The translations under genes and the position numbers were made by a program. This document shows, piece by piece, positions 10,116 to 21,596 of a DNA stretch of 64,000 nucleotides. Each line of letters starts with the position of its first letter. The stretch's first letter is position 1. Below the pieces are notes generated by a model, which saw only the letters and a list, made by a program, of their open reading frames with translations, did no database searches and was not told the origin of the DNA. The DNA is from Skeletonema tropicum (lineage: Eukaryota > Bacillariophyta > Thalassiosirophyceae > Thalassiosirales > Thalassiosiraceae): contig CM074133.1 of assembly GCA_037178625.1 (NCBI GenBank), forward strand, positions 1,798,001 through 1,862,000, given 5' to 3'.

Positions 10116-10559
10116 TGGGCCGTGCTAAAGTGCTTGTATAGAAGCTCATTGCTGTTGTGACGATGAAAAAAAATAGTTTACGCTAAGCTACAAATGTTAA
10201 TCCTGGCCTGCTTGAAAGATAGCAGGCTTGGGGTGCGATCTGGGAAATAATAGCTAATGCAGCACATGTTCATTATCACTTAGCGTAGATAATGTCGCCT
10301 CTTGAGGGCCCACCAGACGCACTTTAAAATTTCTGTTACATATAAGAGCTCAGGATCACTGGCGGAGCCCAACTTGCTCAAAGCGTATCCAGCCGATTTA
10401 AAGTTGTGCGCACTGAAATACTCCAGTCGAAAGATGTCTATCCGGTCGAACGATGAGACTCGTTGTGTGTGGAAAAGGTGTCAATTGATGTTTTGTCAAT
10501 CGTCTGACCCTCGGCTTTCATTTCCGACAAGTCTCATTGCAGTCATCTGTTTCTTCGTC

Positions 10560-10720
10560 AGTGTGTCCTTGCTCTTTATCCCTCGATACACCGTCTTGAC
10601 TATGGCGTACGAGGTGATGGTGGGATGTGCTGCTGCCATGTAGATCAAATAGGACCTCTCAGATCAGCTACGATGTCGTAGCACCTCTTCTAACGACGCA
10701 AACCATCTGAGCAGTGCTAA
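10560..10720 (-). repeat. Decayed copy of the satellite unit
   Basis: Contains GGACCTCTCAGATCAGCTAC followed by GATGTCGTAGCACCTCTTCT and the boundary-like GCAAACCATCTGAGCAGTG, in the same order as the better-kept copy about 620 bases to the left. Confidence 0.6.
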
Positions 10721-11113
10721 TGTGTTAATTTTATGCCATCAGTACCAAGAGGTATTGGGCAGGAGACAGGCTTTGGCCCTAAATGGACCTTTCTTAACTG
10801 ATCACTTGAGCTTCATTTCCGCGCTCAATTCGTTGTGGTAACCCAAGAGGTTGTAGTTATGCAAAGATCATGTGCCAAACTATATTTGTTGAATATCTTA
10901 ATTTTCTTACTCCATTTGATCTCAATTATTTGATCATCCAAAGCTGAGTGTCATCGACGCTAGAAGTACTATGCCAGCATGTATCAAACGTGCGTATTCT
11001 CAATTTATGACATCGTGGAATTTTGTCTACCATGACAGTTCATAAGCGTCATTCTACGCTGCATTACACCGCCTTACTTTCACTCGAACTCACAGCTAAT
11101 TCTTCTGTTGAGG

Positions 11114-11887
11114 TCATCTGGGAGTTGTATGTAAAGTTTTTGGTGCATTTTTCAGCAAAGCATCTAGCTCTCCTTTCTTCTCAAGATTATTCAGCTCATT
11201 GAAACTAGCAAAGAAGTTTCCTCTAATCCAAACGCCTTCACCGAACTCCGCACGGATTGCTTCAGCATTAGCCTCCTTATTCAGCTCTATTGCTAGCGTA
11301 GTTGTAGTTTAGTTTTTAAATCGAAAATTGGAAGTGTGAGTGCTCGTCTTCTCATGAGTCATAATCAACCTTGGTGTAGATAGATGGTGGTGATAATGTA
11401 GTATATATAACATTATGAACATAATCGAACCTTGGTCAAAGCTCATTTACCTTTGTATTTGACACGCTTGTCATCAAGAAGTTTTTTTTCTTTGGTCAAT
11501 AACATAAGAGAAAAAGTTAGTTAGAATAAATGTTGTGGATGTGAGTTGAGTTTACCGGCAAAGAGCATAAATTTGTACCATCTATCGATTCCCACCTTTC
11601 ACACAGCCTTTTGCAGAAGAGGAAATCATTAGCACGCTAAATTTCTTCTTCTTTGTCATTCCATCGAGTTCCTTCTTTAACGAAGTGTTTGCAATACGAG
11701 AAGTGCCTTTTGATTTTTCAACAACTTGGCCTTGTTGCTTGGCCTTGAATATGTTATCGAAGAGACCGAGCGCGGTTCCTGTTGCTGACCGAGGACTGGG
11801 GCTAGTTGGTGCAAAGGCCCAAGTTGTCGAAATGGTATAGACAAATAGTACTGCTGCTGATACTCTCATGATACTCATATTATTCAT
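11114..11887 (-). CDS. Plastid-targeted glutaredoxin-fold protein with degenerate active site
   Basis: Three exons restore one frame: 11887-11596, about 11482-11451 and 11292-11114 (donors GTGGGA and GTAAAT, split-codon phases agree). The start may be any of three close ATGs at 11887, 11878 and 11869. A signal peptide ends in STTWAFAPTSP, the diatom plastid motif. The mature part reads KKFSVLMISSSAKGCVKEKK, LLDDKRVKYKAIELN, then GVWIRGNFFASFNEL and KKGELDALLK. That follows the glutaredoxin order: strand, active site, helix, YK-x-IEL, cis-Pro strand, GG-x-D/N-L and the SGEL helix. The CPYC/CGFS active site is replaced by SSAKGC, with one Cys out of its normal place, and the TVP cis-proline motif is GVW. 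A redox role is therefore uncertain; it may bind a ligand or be a structural relic of the fold. Total length is about 170 residues. Confidence 0.65.
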
Positions 11888-12359
11888 TTCTATGCAACGT
11901 AGGAGTAATAAGAAATGGAGGATGGAGATGATGGTGATGAATGCAAAAGAAGTTCAAGTGCGTAGGAAATCGAATCCAAACTGTAGGAATTAGTACAACA
12001 AGTGAGACAGGCCGTACTTTTTGTGTATTGTGTCTACTCAAGGTAAAGATGTGGCGAAGAGGTTGTGCTACGTGCATGAGCTCATGTTGCCTAGTCCCAC
12101 AGGTTTGATTCTAATTTGTGAGAGGTACCGAATGCTTCTATTCTTCTATGATTGAGATGACCTGAGGTCTGGATTGATTTGTACTTAGAAATTGCCTGTG
12201 CATAAATAAGTAGTTGAAAAATGACACCTGGGTAATGAACTGGCCGCGGGAACAGCTGACGTCGCCTGACGTCGATTGCTACTATATTGAAGCAAAGATG
12301 GCAAGATTCTCCAAAAGTGTATCCAATATGCATTGACATGTTTGTATTAACGCTTTCTT

Positions 12360-14785
12360 TTACAGTTTGATATCAGTAAAATCAGACATCCTGTAGCTAT
12401 ACCTTGCATCGTCACTGATCAAATAGCGGACCTTCTCTACAATGTAATCAAGCTGTTTATCATCTACCTCACTTGGTCCAGTCCACTGTTTTGAATTAAT
12501 GAACGCCTGACGTTTGCTGTGTAGTAAATCGATTTCATATGACTCAAGCCAAACTTCGAATACGTTGTCCTCAGGTCGTGCGTGTCCCAACACACGAGTT
12601 TCAACGAATACTGCCTTGTCAAATTCTTCTTTGAAACGCGAAGTTATTTTCTCTGCAATTTCCATATCTTCATCGGTGGGAGTAATGGCTACCACCAAAT
12701 GGCCTCGGAATTGTTTTTGTCCCTCAGGATCTTCGCGGTACTCAAACCTTTCCACTGTAGCGAACTGATCACGCCATTCTTGGCTCTCTTCACTGAACTC
12801 TCTCTCGAAAGCGTCGTACTCCTTCATGAACTTTTCCTCGATTGCAGATGACTTATCAGACGAAGACGTGCCATAATCAGGATCAAATACATTATCACGG
12901 GGCTCGAAGTTTTCATCATCAAAGAGAAGATTATCAGATTCCTCATTGTAGACCTCGTCCATCCAATTTTCGAGAGCAAGCATCTCTCGCTCCTCATCAT
13001 CCATCGGACTAGTGTCCAACGTGATTACTCCTGTTTCGCCAGGATTTTTCGTCGGAATATGATCGTAACCAATACCCTTGTAGTAACGTTTCAATTCGTC
13101 CATATCAGCTTGTTCGACATCATCCCATGTCCATTCAAAATTCTTGGCACGCTGAGAAGCATACCTCTCATATACTTCAAGCTGTGGCATCCACTGGGTA
13201 AACATGATTGGAGCCTCTGCATTATGCTTGAAGCTGGCCAAGATGAGATTGGTGACATTAAAGTTGAGATCATACACGAGCCAATTCTCAGGCTCTGGAC
13301 TCGCCATTGTATTGGAATTCTCCATAACTTCGAGTATTTCCTCTTGGGTCTGATTTGATAGAAGAGGCCACTCTTTTTCAATGTCCAAGTATGCCATAGT
13401 GTGCTCTTCTCCATAGAACGTCTGATTAGCCAACCTTTCACGAGCACTTTTGAATGCTTGTAACTGGCCATCAAGATCTTCCAAGTCCTTCTCGGTGAAC
13501 CCATTGCCATCAGGGAATAATACCTTTCCATCATTTTCGTTGAAATCACCAGAAGGAAATTCATCCGCTAGTGTCTTTGGGTTGATAACGTTATTGCCGC
13601 CACTGTCCTTGGTCACTACATCTTTCAAATCTTTTTCGCTGAGACTCATGTCTTCAAAAGTTTTAGCCTTCGCCAGCCCCTTAGGATCAATCATTGCAGT
13701 GCCATCATCCCCCTCGATGATGATTTTCTTCAGATCCTTTTCGCTAAGAATCATGTTTTCGTCGCTCAAGATATCATCCAATTCTTGCGAGTCAATACTT
13801 GACAGCGCCTCACGATCTGCTGCTGTAAGCATCATATTATTCCTACTGAGACGCGCCTCAACCTCGTCCAAATCAACATCTCTTTCCAATTCTTCGCGCT
13901 CGCCATCCGTCATACTATTGAAGATGTCCTGGAATGTTCGACCGCCAGCCGGTTGAACATCAGAGCTATCAACTTGCGAACCATCAACTTGCTTACGCGC
14001 TTCAATTTGAGCCAAGACACTCTGTTTCGCCAGCTGATAGTTGGGATCAGATTCGGGATCATCTAGCAACGGGACGGGTGCATCTTCATTGATGGCGTCA
14101 TAGGATGACCAAATATCAGTCGAGACAGAACTTCCATCTTCCTCCTCCTCCTCCATATAGTCTTCCTCTTCATCATAATACTCGTCATCGCCTTCCATTT
14201 GAATGTCATATTCCTCGTCGTCGTCGACATCCTCCTCTTCGTATATTTCCTCCTCCTCATCTTCTTCATCATCTACATCTCCAATTTCATCATAGTCATC
14301 ATAACCTTCTTCAGCTGTATAAAAGTAGTGCAAATGAATAAATAATCACGAGTGAAGCATGAGGCCAAAATTCTAGAAAGATGGGCACATCACGTGCGTT
14401 ATACCCTGCGTCGCTTACCTTCAACGTCGTCAGCGTCATCTTCATCCTCAAAGTCCAAATCACCATCGTCTTCATCATCTTCTAATGAAGCTGATGGGCG
14501 TCCGGGTCCTCGTGCAAAGAGCTTACTCTTGGAAGTGGTGGCTGACGCACGCACCAAGAACGACAACGGCGTGCCGATCAAAAGTGAAGATTGCGCTACT
14601 TGCGTGTGATGCTGCACTTGCAAATCTTGTGCAAATGATTGATGCTGCACGGACCTTTTGCTGTGCATCACCGCATTAGGAGCAAATGCACGAAGCAGGG
14701 TTGGGATCGTTAAAGCCGCAACGATAAATAATAATGGAGTAGATGCCAACGACGAACGTCGTTGTTGTTGTCTTTGTCTCTTCAT
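12360..14785 (-). CDS. Large acidic plastid-targeted protein, function unknown
   Basis: Two exons, 14785-14419 and 14314-12360, joined through a GTAAGC donor and a TACAG acceptor in matching phase (G|CT). The N-terminus is basic, then hydrophobic, ending LLRAFAPNAV, a plastid-targeting bipartite signal. It is followed by a long Asp/Glu-rich region that spans the splice site. The middle has two similar modules (ILSEKDLKKIII / SLSEKDLKDVV, each followed by a DPKGLA or NPKTLA block). The C-terminal 170 residues are the best-ordered part: FRGHLVVAITPTDEDMEIAE, FVETRVLGHARPEDNVFEVW and ESYEIDLLHSKR. I do not recognise a named family. The acidic character and plastid address would fit a nucleoid- or transcription-associated protein, but that is a guess. 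Total is about 770 residues. Confidence 0.8.
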
Positions 14786-15079
14786 ATTGTTGCTTCTATG
14801 CTTAGTAAAAAAGCGGGTGCTCCTCTGCCTTGAAAAATGAAGAAGAAGAATCTAATAGGACCTGTGTTACTATATTGGCGTTGGCGTTGGCGTTGGTCAG
14901 CACTATCTCATGGAGGTATGTTTAGGTGGCATTGATGTGCGTGCCCGAGGTGATGGATGATGGAAGGGGGATGAGGGATGAGATGATTTGTTTTTGTTCT
15001 CAGTTGATGGGAACGACGGACACACGCGCAAATTAACCAAATACTGCAATCATATAGCAAAGTCTGACTAGTAATGTCG

Positions 15080-15151
15080 GTCTAGTTCGTACAGTGGTTA
15101 GTATTTCGCATTGTGGTTGCGACGACCCGGGTTCGATTCCCGGACTGGACA
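15080..15151 (+). tRNA. tRNA-His (GTG anticodon)
   Basis: A full cloverleaf folds by eye. The acceptor is GTCTAGT with ACTGGAC (one G-T pair); the D stem is GTAC/GTAT with loop AGTGGTTA; the anticodon stem TCGCA/TGCGA is perfect with loop TTGTGGT; the variable loop is CGAC; and the T stem CCGGG/CCCGG has loop TTCGATT, discriminator A. There is no intron. The base before position 1 is G, so the extra 5' G that histidine tRNAs carry could be encoded; in eukaryotes it is normally added by Thg1. A-box-like and B-box (GGTTCGATTCC) promoter elements are internal. Confidence 0.95.
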
Positions 15152-15171
15152 AAATATGCAGGGTTGCTTCC

Positions 15172-15176
15172 TTTTT
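15172..15176 (+). terminator. RNA polymerase III terminator (T5)
   Basis: A run of five T residues begins 20 bases after the tRNA-His discriminator base, as expected for Pol III termination. Confidence 0.7.
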
Positions 15177-16155
15177 ATCTGTTGCACCATGTTGTCAAGA
15201 GCATCCTTTTGCCTCTAGAGCCTGTTCCATGAGAATGGGTGGCCAGTCATCTTCTTTTTGCCTCGTCACGACAAATTTTAGAGTTCTTTTGGATCCAAAG
15301 CGTGAGAATGTCTCTCCTGATGAATGCAGCATATTGCCTAAGGTTGCTGCTAAGTACATTATGATACTATTGTTGTCATGGTCGGCTGCATATATCGAGT
15401 GGTGGAGATTCTTGCTTCTATGGGTGGCGACTCTCTAGTTAAATCTACTAACATAACGAATAGTGATCAAATCGTCAAATTTCTGCCCCCACTCGCAGTC
15501 ATTGGTCTAGTGGGATCATGTCGTGCCATTCGTATCGTTGGCTTCATCATCGTCACCGATATTGATGGTCGTAGGCGGGGCGTCATGCATCTCGTCGGCT
15601 CCCTTATTCTTTTTTTATGAGTAATTTGGCGCGCCGGCTGAAGTAATTTGGCGCGCAGAGGCTGAAAGCCCAAAAATGAGAAGACAATACATGTTCGGTA
15701 CATAGTTTCACCATGTTCCACATTTCCTCACAAGCCGAGTGAGGGCTCTACTTATGGACAGCCCATGATCTACATATTCGACAGGTGCTGGCGCTATTTT
15801 CACTCGTTAACAGTCGTTGTGGTCGTAATGCCGCTTCAAGTACGGACATGTGCGTATTTCGTAAAAATCACCTGATGTTGTGTTCCCATAGGCCGAGTGA
15901 TGGCCGATTGGATAGCTCAGAGACTATATTATAAACGAGGATACTGCCATATTTTGGGCATTATCAGCCGTCATAGTCGGAATGCCGGTGCTTTGTGAGC
16001 AAGAAAAATGATTTGGGAATGATATCATTTTTTATGAAGAACAATACATGGCTTGATTGGTAGTAGATCAGGAGAAAATACTACAACAACTCTAACACAT
16101 CAATACTACGTATTACATCAACAAATTCATCTACAAAATCTGCACTGCATGAAGA
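15177..16155. other. Intergenic with degenerate direct repeats
   Basis: No supported gene. Two imperfect ~150-bp direct repeats lie at about 15730-15985; each begins GCCGAGTGA and later carries a CGTAATGCCG or CGGAATGCCG block. Near 15618 the 13-mer TAATTTGGCGCGC occurs twice, 25 bases apart. An 84-codon minus-strand frame across 15467-15721 is compositionally unlike protein. Confidence 0.45.
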
Positions 16156-16500
16156 CTAATCATCATCCTCTTCGTCATCACTCATGTACATGAAGTCTTC
16201 CTCGCAGTATGACATTGCTTTGATGCCCTTAAATTCTACATCGTCGTCAATGTTGATATCCCACAAGTCACGAAACCACATCGCAATAACTGGCAAATGG
16301 TGCTCTAGATTGCGGAATGCCAGGTCATCAGATGCCCATAAGAGCCATAGCTTCTGCCTTTCGGCGGCGATTTGACCGAAGCGTCGATACAGATGTCCAT
16401 CATCTGCCTCGGTAATATTGCGCATTTTCGACACTCTCTTCTTGCCATTGCGGCCATGATGAAGAATTATTCCCTTCCACTTGCGAGTTGATCTGTGCAA
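16156..16500 (-). CDS. Small hypothetical protein with acidic tail, probably a terminal exon
   Basis: About 114 codons end in a run of Asp/Glu (MSDDEEDDD) after LWLLWASDDLAFRNLEHHLP and MWFRDLWDINIDDDVEF. Composition and codon use look coding. The frame does not open with ATG: the first codon after the stop is TTG and the first ATG is well inside, at MRNITEADDG. A 5' exon or a truncated gene is therefore likely. I do not recognise a family. Neighbours are the tRNA-His and the zinc-ribbon gene to the right, which give no functional hint. Confidence 0.4.
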   Translation of the reverse strand: MHRSTRKWKGIILHHGRNGKKRVSKMRNITEADDGHLYRRFGQIAAERQKLWLLWASDDLAFRNLEHHLPVIAMWFRDLWDINIDDDVEFKGIKAMSYCEEDFMYMSDDEEDDD

Positions 16501-16853
16501 TCGAGCGCGGTGTTTAATTAAAACGATCAGAGGAGGCGTGCAGTGTAGATTCTATCATGGAATAGCGTTCGACGTCGATGGAGGAAATATGAAGCCGAGG
16601 CGCGATTAATAATTGTGAGGAAATAATAGGACGACTTAGACCGTTGTTATGAGCGAGATTACGAATGCTCCAACGGTGCGTGTCTCTTAGATACCCATAT
16701 TCGGCAAGCTTCCTGCATCTCTAGTATTCAACTCTGTAAAAATGAAACACCGGACTAATCCTTTCAGAATTCCGACTCGGTTCAGTCCTCAATGAATGAT
16801 ATGAATCCGTAATTTCTCTATCTTATTTGACTCCTTCAACTTGACAACTCGTC
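16501..16853. other. Short intergenic stretch
   Basis: No gene, repeat or RNA recognised. Confidence 0.4.
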
Positions 16854-18935
16854 TCAATGGGCTGCATTGACTGCGTTGTAACCTGAAACGTGCGTGTTTG
16901 CATGTGGAATCCAATTGCCATCCTCGAGAATCTTACGCCAAACAGAATCATGCAGATTCGGGCTATTCCAAGTCACTTCATAAACAGTGCGAATCTGTAG
17001 AGGAACGAGCGTAGAGCCAAGATCATTTTGATCCCCATATGCATTCGCACATCCCACCCTCCCAATGAGTGGCCAGAACTTTGAATCGATGATGCAAACA
17101 GTCGATCTCTTACCATATTGCCTGTTCCATCCATAATAATATTCCCAGCCCTGTTTCGTCCTGAACCTGCGCAAAGCTTTTGGGAGAGATGCACTGACAT
17201 ATACTCTTGCGCTAGTTGACTTCGAAGGTGTGACATGTGGTGCATAATGCAATGGCGAACCATTAGCATTGTCCTGATTTTGATCAAACGTCTTGCCTGT
17301 GAGAAATGCTGGTCCAAACAGGCATCGCCTCTCTTTGCATTCATTCCAGTAGCTATGCACAGCAGACTCGTTAGTAGTTCCATATCCCATCGCTAGTAAA
17401 TGGGGTCCATAATTCGACACCAAATAGTCATAGTTGGATTGACCATTTCGAATCTGGGAGACTTGATTGAGGGCATTTAGGTACTCCTGTGTGTCGAAAG
17501 GATAGTTCTCATTGTAGTGCGTTAGACCATCATCAGATTGAAACCTAGTGTTAGCATCACCCCTGACTGCATGATTGGTAACGTGCTTCAATTGAGGCCT
17601 TTTGTCAGGGGTAAGATTGTTGATGGAATCAATGTCCATTCCAACAATTGTAGAATCATCTAAGAGATGACATAGTGCATCACTATTGGGATTGAAATTC
17701 TCGCCAGCAACAGGATTTGAATGATTTTGTAGAAGGCGTGACACATCTTCTTCTTCATCAATTGTGGACTTGGTAACTTGACCACCTACTCTTTTGAACT
17801 TTTTCGTTGAAATAGAAATGAAAGGTTAGCTCCATGAATGAAATCAAAATGTGTAAATACACTAATAAAGCAAACTCACCCCACGTCGTGCCATCTCGTC
17901 GTGGATAACATCCATTGAAACAATAACCCCTGGGTGTTTCGTTGCATAGTCCTTTGCCCAATCATCAAATTCATCGGATTCAAACCAATTCTTTACCGCT
18001 TCCATTGCAGCATCTGCTTCAGACTTGGGAAATGTACCCAGATTAAATTTCTTTGTCCAAGTAGAACAAGACTTTACCTCAACTTCTCCATCATTCATAA
18101 CATAATAAGGTACACCAGCGAAGGAAAGGTAAACTTTCTTTGTTCCTTCCACAGTGTCAGCATCTTCAAATGAGTCAACAAAAGTTAGCTTTTTTGTGAC
18201 TCTTGAGATTTTTCTGAAGAATTTTTCCTCGACTGCCTTCCCTTCTTTGTTTCGGAGCACAACATATTGTCCAGAATGCAGGGTCCCACTAATGCCGTCA
18301 GCTTGAACAAGACTATTGCCATCGATCTCCGTGACGTTAGTCTTTATAATTATTCGTTCCGTTCCAAACTCGTCCTCTTTGTTTCCATCAGTGACAAACA
18401 CTGTACACCCAGTCAAATCGAGCCATCTCGTAGCTTTATTCTTATTGGACTCTTTGGAGGATACTACGGTAAATCGTTCAGCAGGTTCCATCGCAGCCAA
18501 TACCATGTGTTGCATTGCATCTGTTGATGAATTCACTGCATCTGTCCCTTGATTGCTTGGTGTGTTAATTGCGCTCGTTGTGTTCGTTGCGTTCATTGCA
18601 TCTTTCATCATACTCCACATGGGCCTCTGGCCTTCTGGTATCTGTAGAGTCTTCACAAATTGTTTGCGGCTCTCCTGCTTCTCATCCGCTTTTACGTCTT
18701 TAACACAATGAGGGCAGATACCTTCTCTTTGGCGGGCTGGTTTACTTCCAACAATACGTTTATTGCACTTGGAACACATTTGGTGAGCTACGCATTTTGT
18801 TGGATCGAGTGCATCTATTGCTACCGGATCCTGACATTTGTTTGAGTACTTGTAGTTACAAATCCCTCCATTATTGGCAACTGGGGCAGGGTTCTTCCCT
18901 GTACTTTTTTTCTTTTTCGGCGGCGACGAGGTCAT
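16854..18935 (-). CDS. Two-exon hypothetical protein with N-terminal cysteine-rich motif
   Basis: The start is taken as the ATG at 18935 (MTSSPPKKKKST), because the longer frame upstream has no conserved look. Exon 1 ends at 17880 (GGG|GTGAGT) and exon 2 starts at 17798, giving about 667 residues with frame kept. After a basic tail come paired cysteines (GGICNYKYSNKC, TKCVAHQMCSKCNKRI, GICPHC), probably a zinc-binding unit. A beta-rich region of about 150 residues follows (WLDLTGCTVFVTD, SGQYVVLRNKEG, KKLTFVDSFEDAD). The second exon has aromatic-rich segments (QGWEYYYGWNRQYG, SKFWPLIGRVGCANAYG). I cannot name the family. No signal peptide is seen, and the basic N-terminus might be nuclear-targeting. 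Confidence 0.7.
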
Positions 18936-19750
18936 TGTAATAATAGTGGCGAGGAGGGGACGCTGTAGTGCGTGGGAGAGAGAGTAGCGCTTCGGTCGTT
19001 GCAATGGTGGTTCTCTCTTGATGTCGTTCACGGCTCACGGCCGTGCGTGCGCTCCGTGCTGCATGGTAACTTTTCGCTTTTCGCTTTTTGCACAAGGCAT
19101 ATTCCAGCTTGGCACTCTCTATGTAGCTAGCAGGACAACACGGCGGCAACAAGGATAAATACATAATCCCAGATAAACTACGTCGTCTTATAATTATCAG
19201 TGTAGCATGTTGATGTTGGCGTTGAGGGGAGTAGCGCCAGGTAGCGCCATCGTGTCATGATGCCGCTGTTGGGAATGCTTGGTTTTCTTGTCGGAAAAAT
19301 GAGAATGACTGTAGCTCTTTTGTTAGCACTCTCCGCATACTCTCTGGCTCAGAATTAGATAGTCGGTTCTCATTTTCTCAACTAGCTAAACCGGACTCTC
19401 AGGCAAGGAGAACTTTTTACTATATTTATAACTAATTTGTGTGCTTTTGTGTGTAAACTCTCAGCTAGAGGATTCCGATTTTGATATTCAAAGTAACTAC
19501 ATAGCAACTGGCGGAGTTTGCGGAATTCTGACTATCAAAGTCGGCTGGACTCTTGCCACAAAGAGAGGTACTTCTGTTTTCTGTTGCAATTCGCAATGTC
19601 GATGTACACAATAAAATAATAGTCGGGTTGTTGCTGTGCTAATTAGAACGAAGTATCTTCTATTGCCTCCTTCATTCACCTATCTTCCTTCAAAAATACT
19701 ACTCATTGAAACCCATTATTAATTGCGTTGTTTTATTACTCCGTTGGGAA
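18936..19750. other. Divergent intergenic region
   Basis: Separates two divergently transcribed genes, so it should hold both promoters. No repeat or RNA was recognised. Confidence 0.4.
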
Positions 19751-21338
19751 ATGGTGACGTTTAATCGACGGGGCAGTACTTCTAGTGGAGAGAGACAACA
19801 CATCTCTATCCAAAAGATCTTTACAATTCTCAGCATCGTGCTAATCTCCCTATTTCTCTGCGCTCTGCGGCTTTGGTCTTCTTTCGCAGAGCAATATGCA
19901 GTGCCATCCAACCCAAAAGACATCACAAACAACAAGCTTGCTTCTGATGCTACAAAGGCTAGTGGTAGCAGCAACAAACCCATCCAAGTTGCATACGCGA
20001 TCTCTCTCATAAAATGCTCTGACAAGCAATCCTCCACATCTGGCTTAATCGATGCCGCCACAGTCCTTCGACATTCTGTCCACCAAACGTCGGTGCGAAA
20101 TCCAAACTCGGGATCCAAGTATGACTACAAAATGTACGCCATCGTTCACAAGAAGGCCGAATCCTGCTCGCATCTTCTCGGCGACTTGGGGTATCACATC
20201 ATTGTCAAGGACTCACCCGTTCAAACGTCGGAGATTCGCGGGGATTATCTTCGTAAAAATGTTCATAGAGAATGGTGCTGTGGAGCTGATGAGTTCGTCA
20301 AACTCTTTGCATACACAATTCATGATCACCCCATTGTAGTTCATACTGACATTGACTTTATGTACGTGAAGCCGATGGATGATTTATTTGACGCAATGCT
20401 GTTGCCTCATGATAGCGACGAAGGAAAAGCGGCGAGAGGCAGAGTTGAATTGGAATATCCAGATAAAAAACAAACCATGCCAAAAGATATTCAAGCATAT
20501 CTAACGCGAGATTATCACCAGGTTATTCCTGGCAGAAAAGCGGCGTTTCAAGCTGGCTTCATTGTCCTCAAACCCAATCAAACAGTCTTTGAAGAATACT
20601 TGGAAGTAATTCGCGAAGGAAATTACGTTGAGGGATTCTCGAGGGAAAATGGGTGGGGTGGCAAAGGATACGGTGGAGTGGTTGGCTCGATGGCAATGCA
20701 GGGACTCCCCGCTTATTACTATGACGAAATCGCACCAAATACATCAGTCGAGTTGAATGGATGTCGTTATAACCACATGGGCGCCAACATCTTCTACGAA
20801 GACGTGCCCAATTTCATTCGAAAGTATACAGATCTACATGGAAAATGTCGCAGGAACGTTGAAGGGTGCGAAGATTGCCGAAAGACTGACATGAGTTTGA
20901 TCAAAAATATCCATTTCACAAATTGTAGAAAGCGTACGTCTCTCCTTGTCATGATGTGTCCATAATGTGTTCATTGCCTCTTTATGTTCTCATCATTATT
21001 ATCTTCTTCATCCCGCAGCTTGGAATTGTGCAGGGTGTAAGGAGAATGGTGAAAAGTGTTCAGGTAAAAATAACGTTATTGATCCTCGGACTGCGGATTA
21101 TGACCATTGCATGCAGGTAGCGAGGACGTGGCATGAAATGAGAAATGATTTGGAGCAACAGATTGCAGCTCTTACAGGGAATGACGAAGTGTTGTCAGAA
21201 GGACAGAAAGGGAGTTACAAAAAGGACATTTTCATGGGACACTGCGATGCAGATGGTCAAATTGGATATGTCCCAATTGCAGCGTCAAGGGAGAATATGG
21301 CCCTCACTGTGACAAAGATTTGGAAGGAAACGAAGTAA
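19751..21338 (+). CDS. Type II membrane glycosyltransferase, GT8/nucleotide-diphospho-sugar transferase type
   Basis: The first in-frame ATG is at 19751; exon 1 ends at 20933 and exon 2 starts at 21019 (GTACGT donor, CGCAG acceptor, codon split C|CT). Residues about 23-43 form a single hydrophobic anchor after a short basic cytosolic tail, as in Golgi transferases. The luminal part has VAYAISLIKC, YDYKMYAIVHKK, and the metal-binding DxD in VVHTDIDFMYV, then GRKAAFQAGFIVLKPN, as in glycogenin-like GT8 enzymes. Downstream are GGKGYGGVVGSMAMQGLPAY and a Cys-rich tail (CRRNVEGCEDCRKTD; WNCAGCKENGEKC). The acceptor substrate cannot be read from sequence. The extra C-terminal cysteine-rich part looks lineage-specific. 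Confidence 0.8.
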
Positions 21339-21596
21339 TCCTGTCAAACAAAAACTCTCACTCTCTTGCCATTCTTTCACCTGCGTAGTTTCATTTGGAA
21401 GAACAGCAGCTAACTGACATTCAACATGTTTACGTCAGAATAGGTTACAACTTGACTAACCTCAGACATTCACTTGTGATGACAAATGATGACATGTATT
21501 GCAGTGGAAGTGCCAATCGACTCTTTATGTACTTTTGCTAATCATACGCGAAAGTCGTACCACTGAGCCACTAGATTCCATACTTAATTTAGCATA

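Larger units (their letters stand above)
7123..11113. other. Gene-poor 4-kb tract made largely of decayed repeats
   Basis: No convincing gene. Decayed copies of the satellite unit seen at 63.1-64.0 kb occur in the opposite orientation, notably at 9820-9950, 9930-10115 and 10560-10720. They are recognised by cores such as GGACCTCTCAGATCAGCTAC and by GCAACCCGTCTGGGCCGTG-type unit boundaries, with further scraps near 8240 and 9635. A 38-base segment around 9480 recurs near 11383 (AGATGGTGGTGATGTAG / AGATGGTGGTGATAATGTAG). Around 8805-8870 there are three imperfect copies of a 20-base CCTCCATGGGCGGG-type repeat. Confidence 0.55.

Noticed and set aside
13450..13956. 168-codon plus-strand frame opposite the acidic plastid protein
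   Set aside because: Ser/Leu-rich complement of Asp/Glu codons in the real gene; no independent support.
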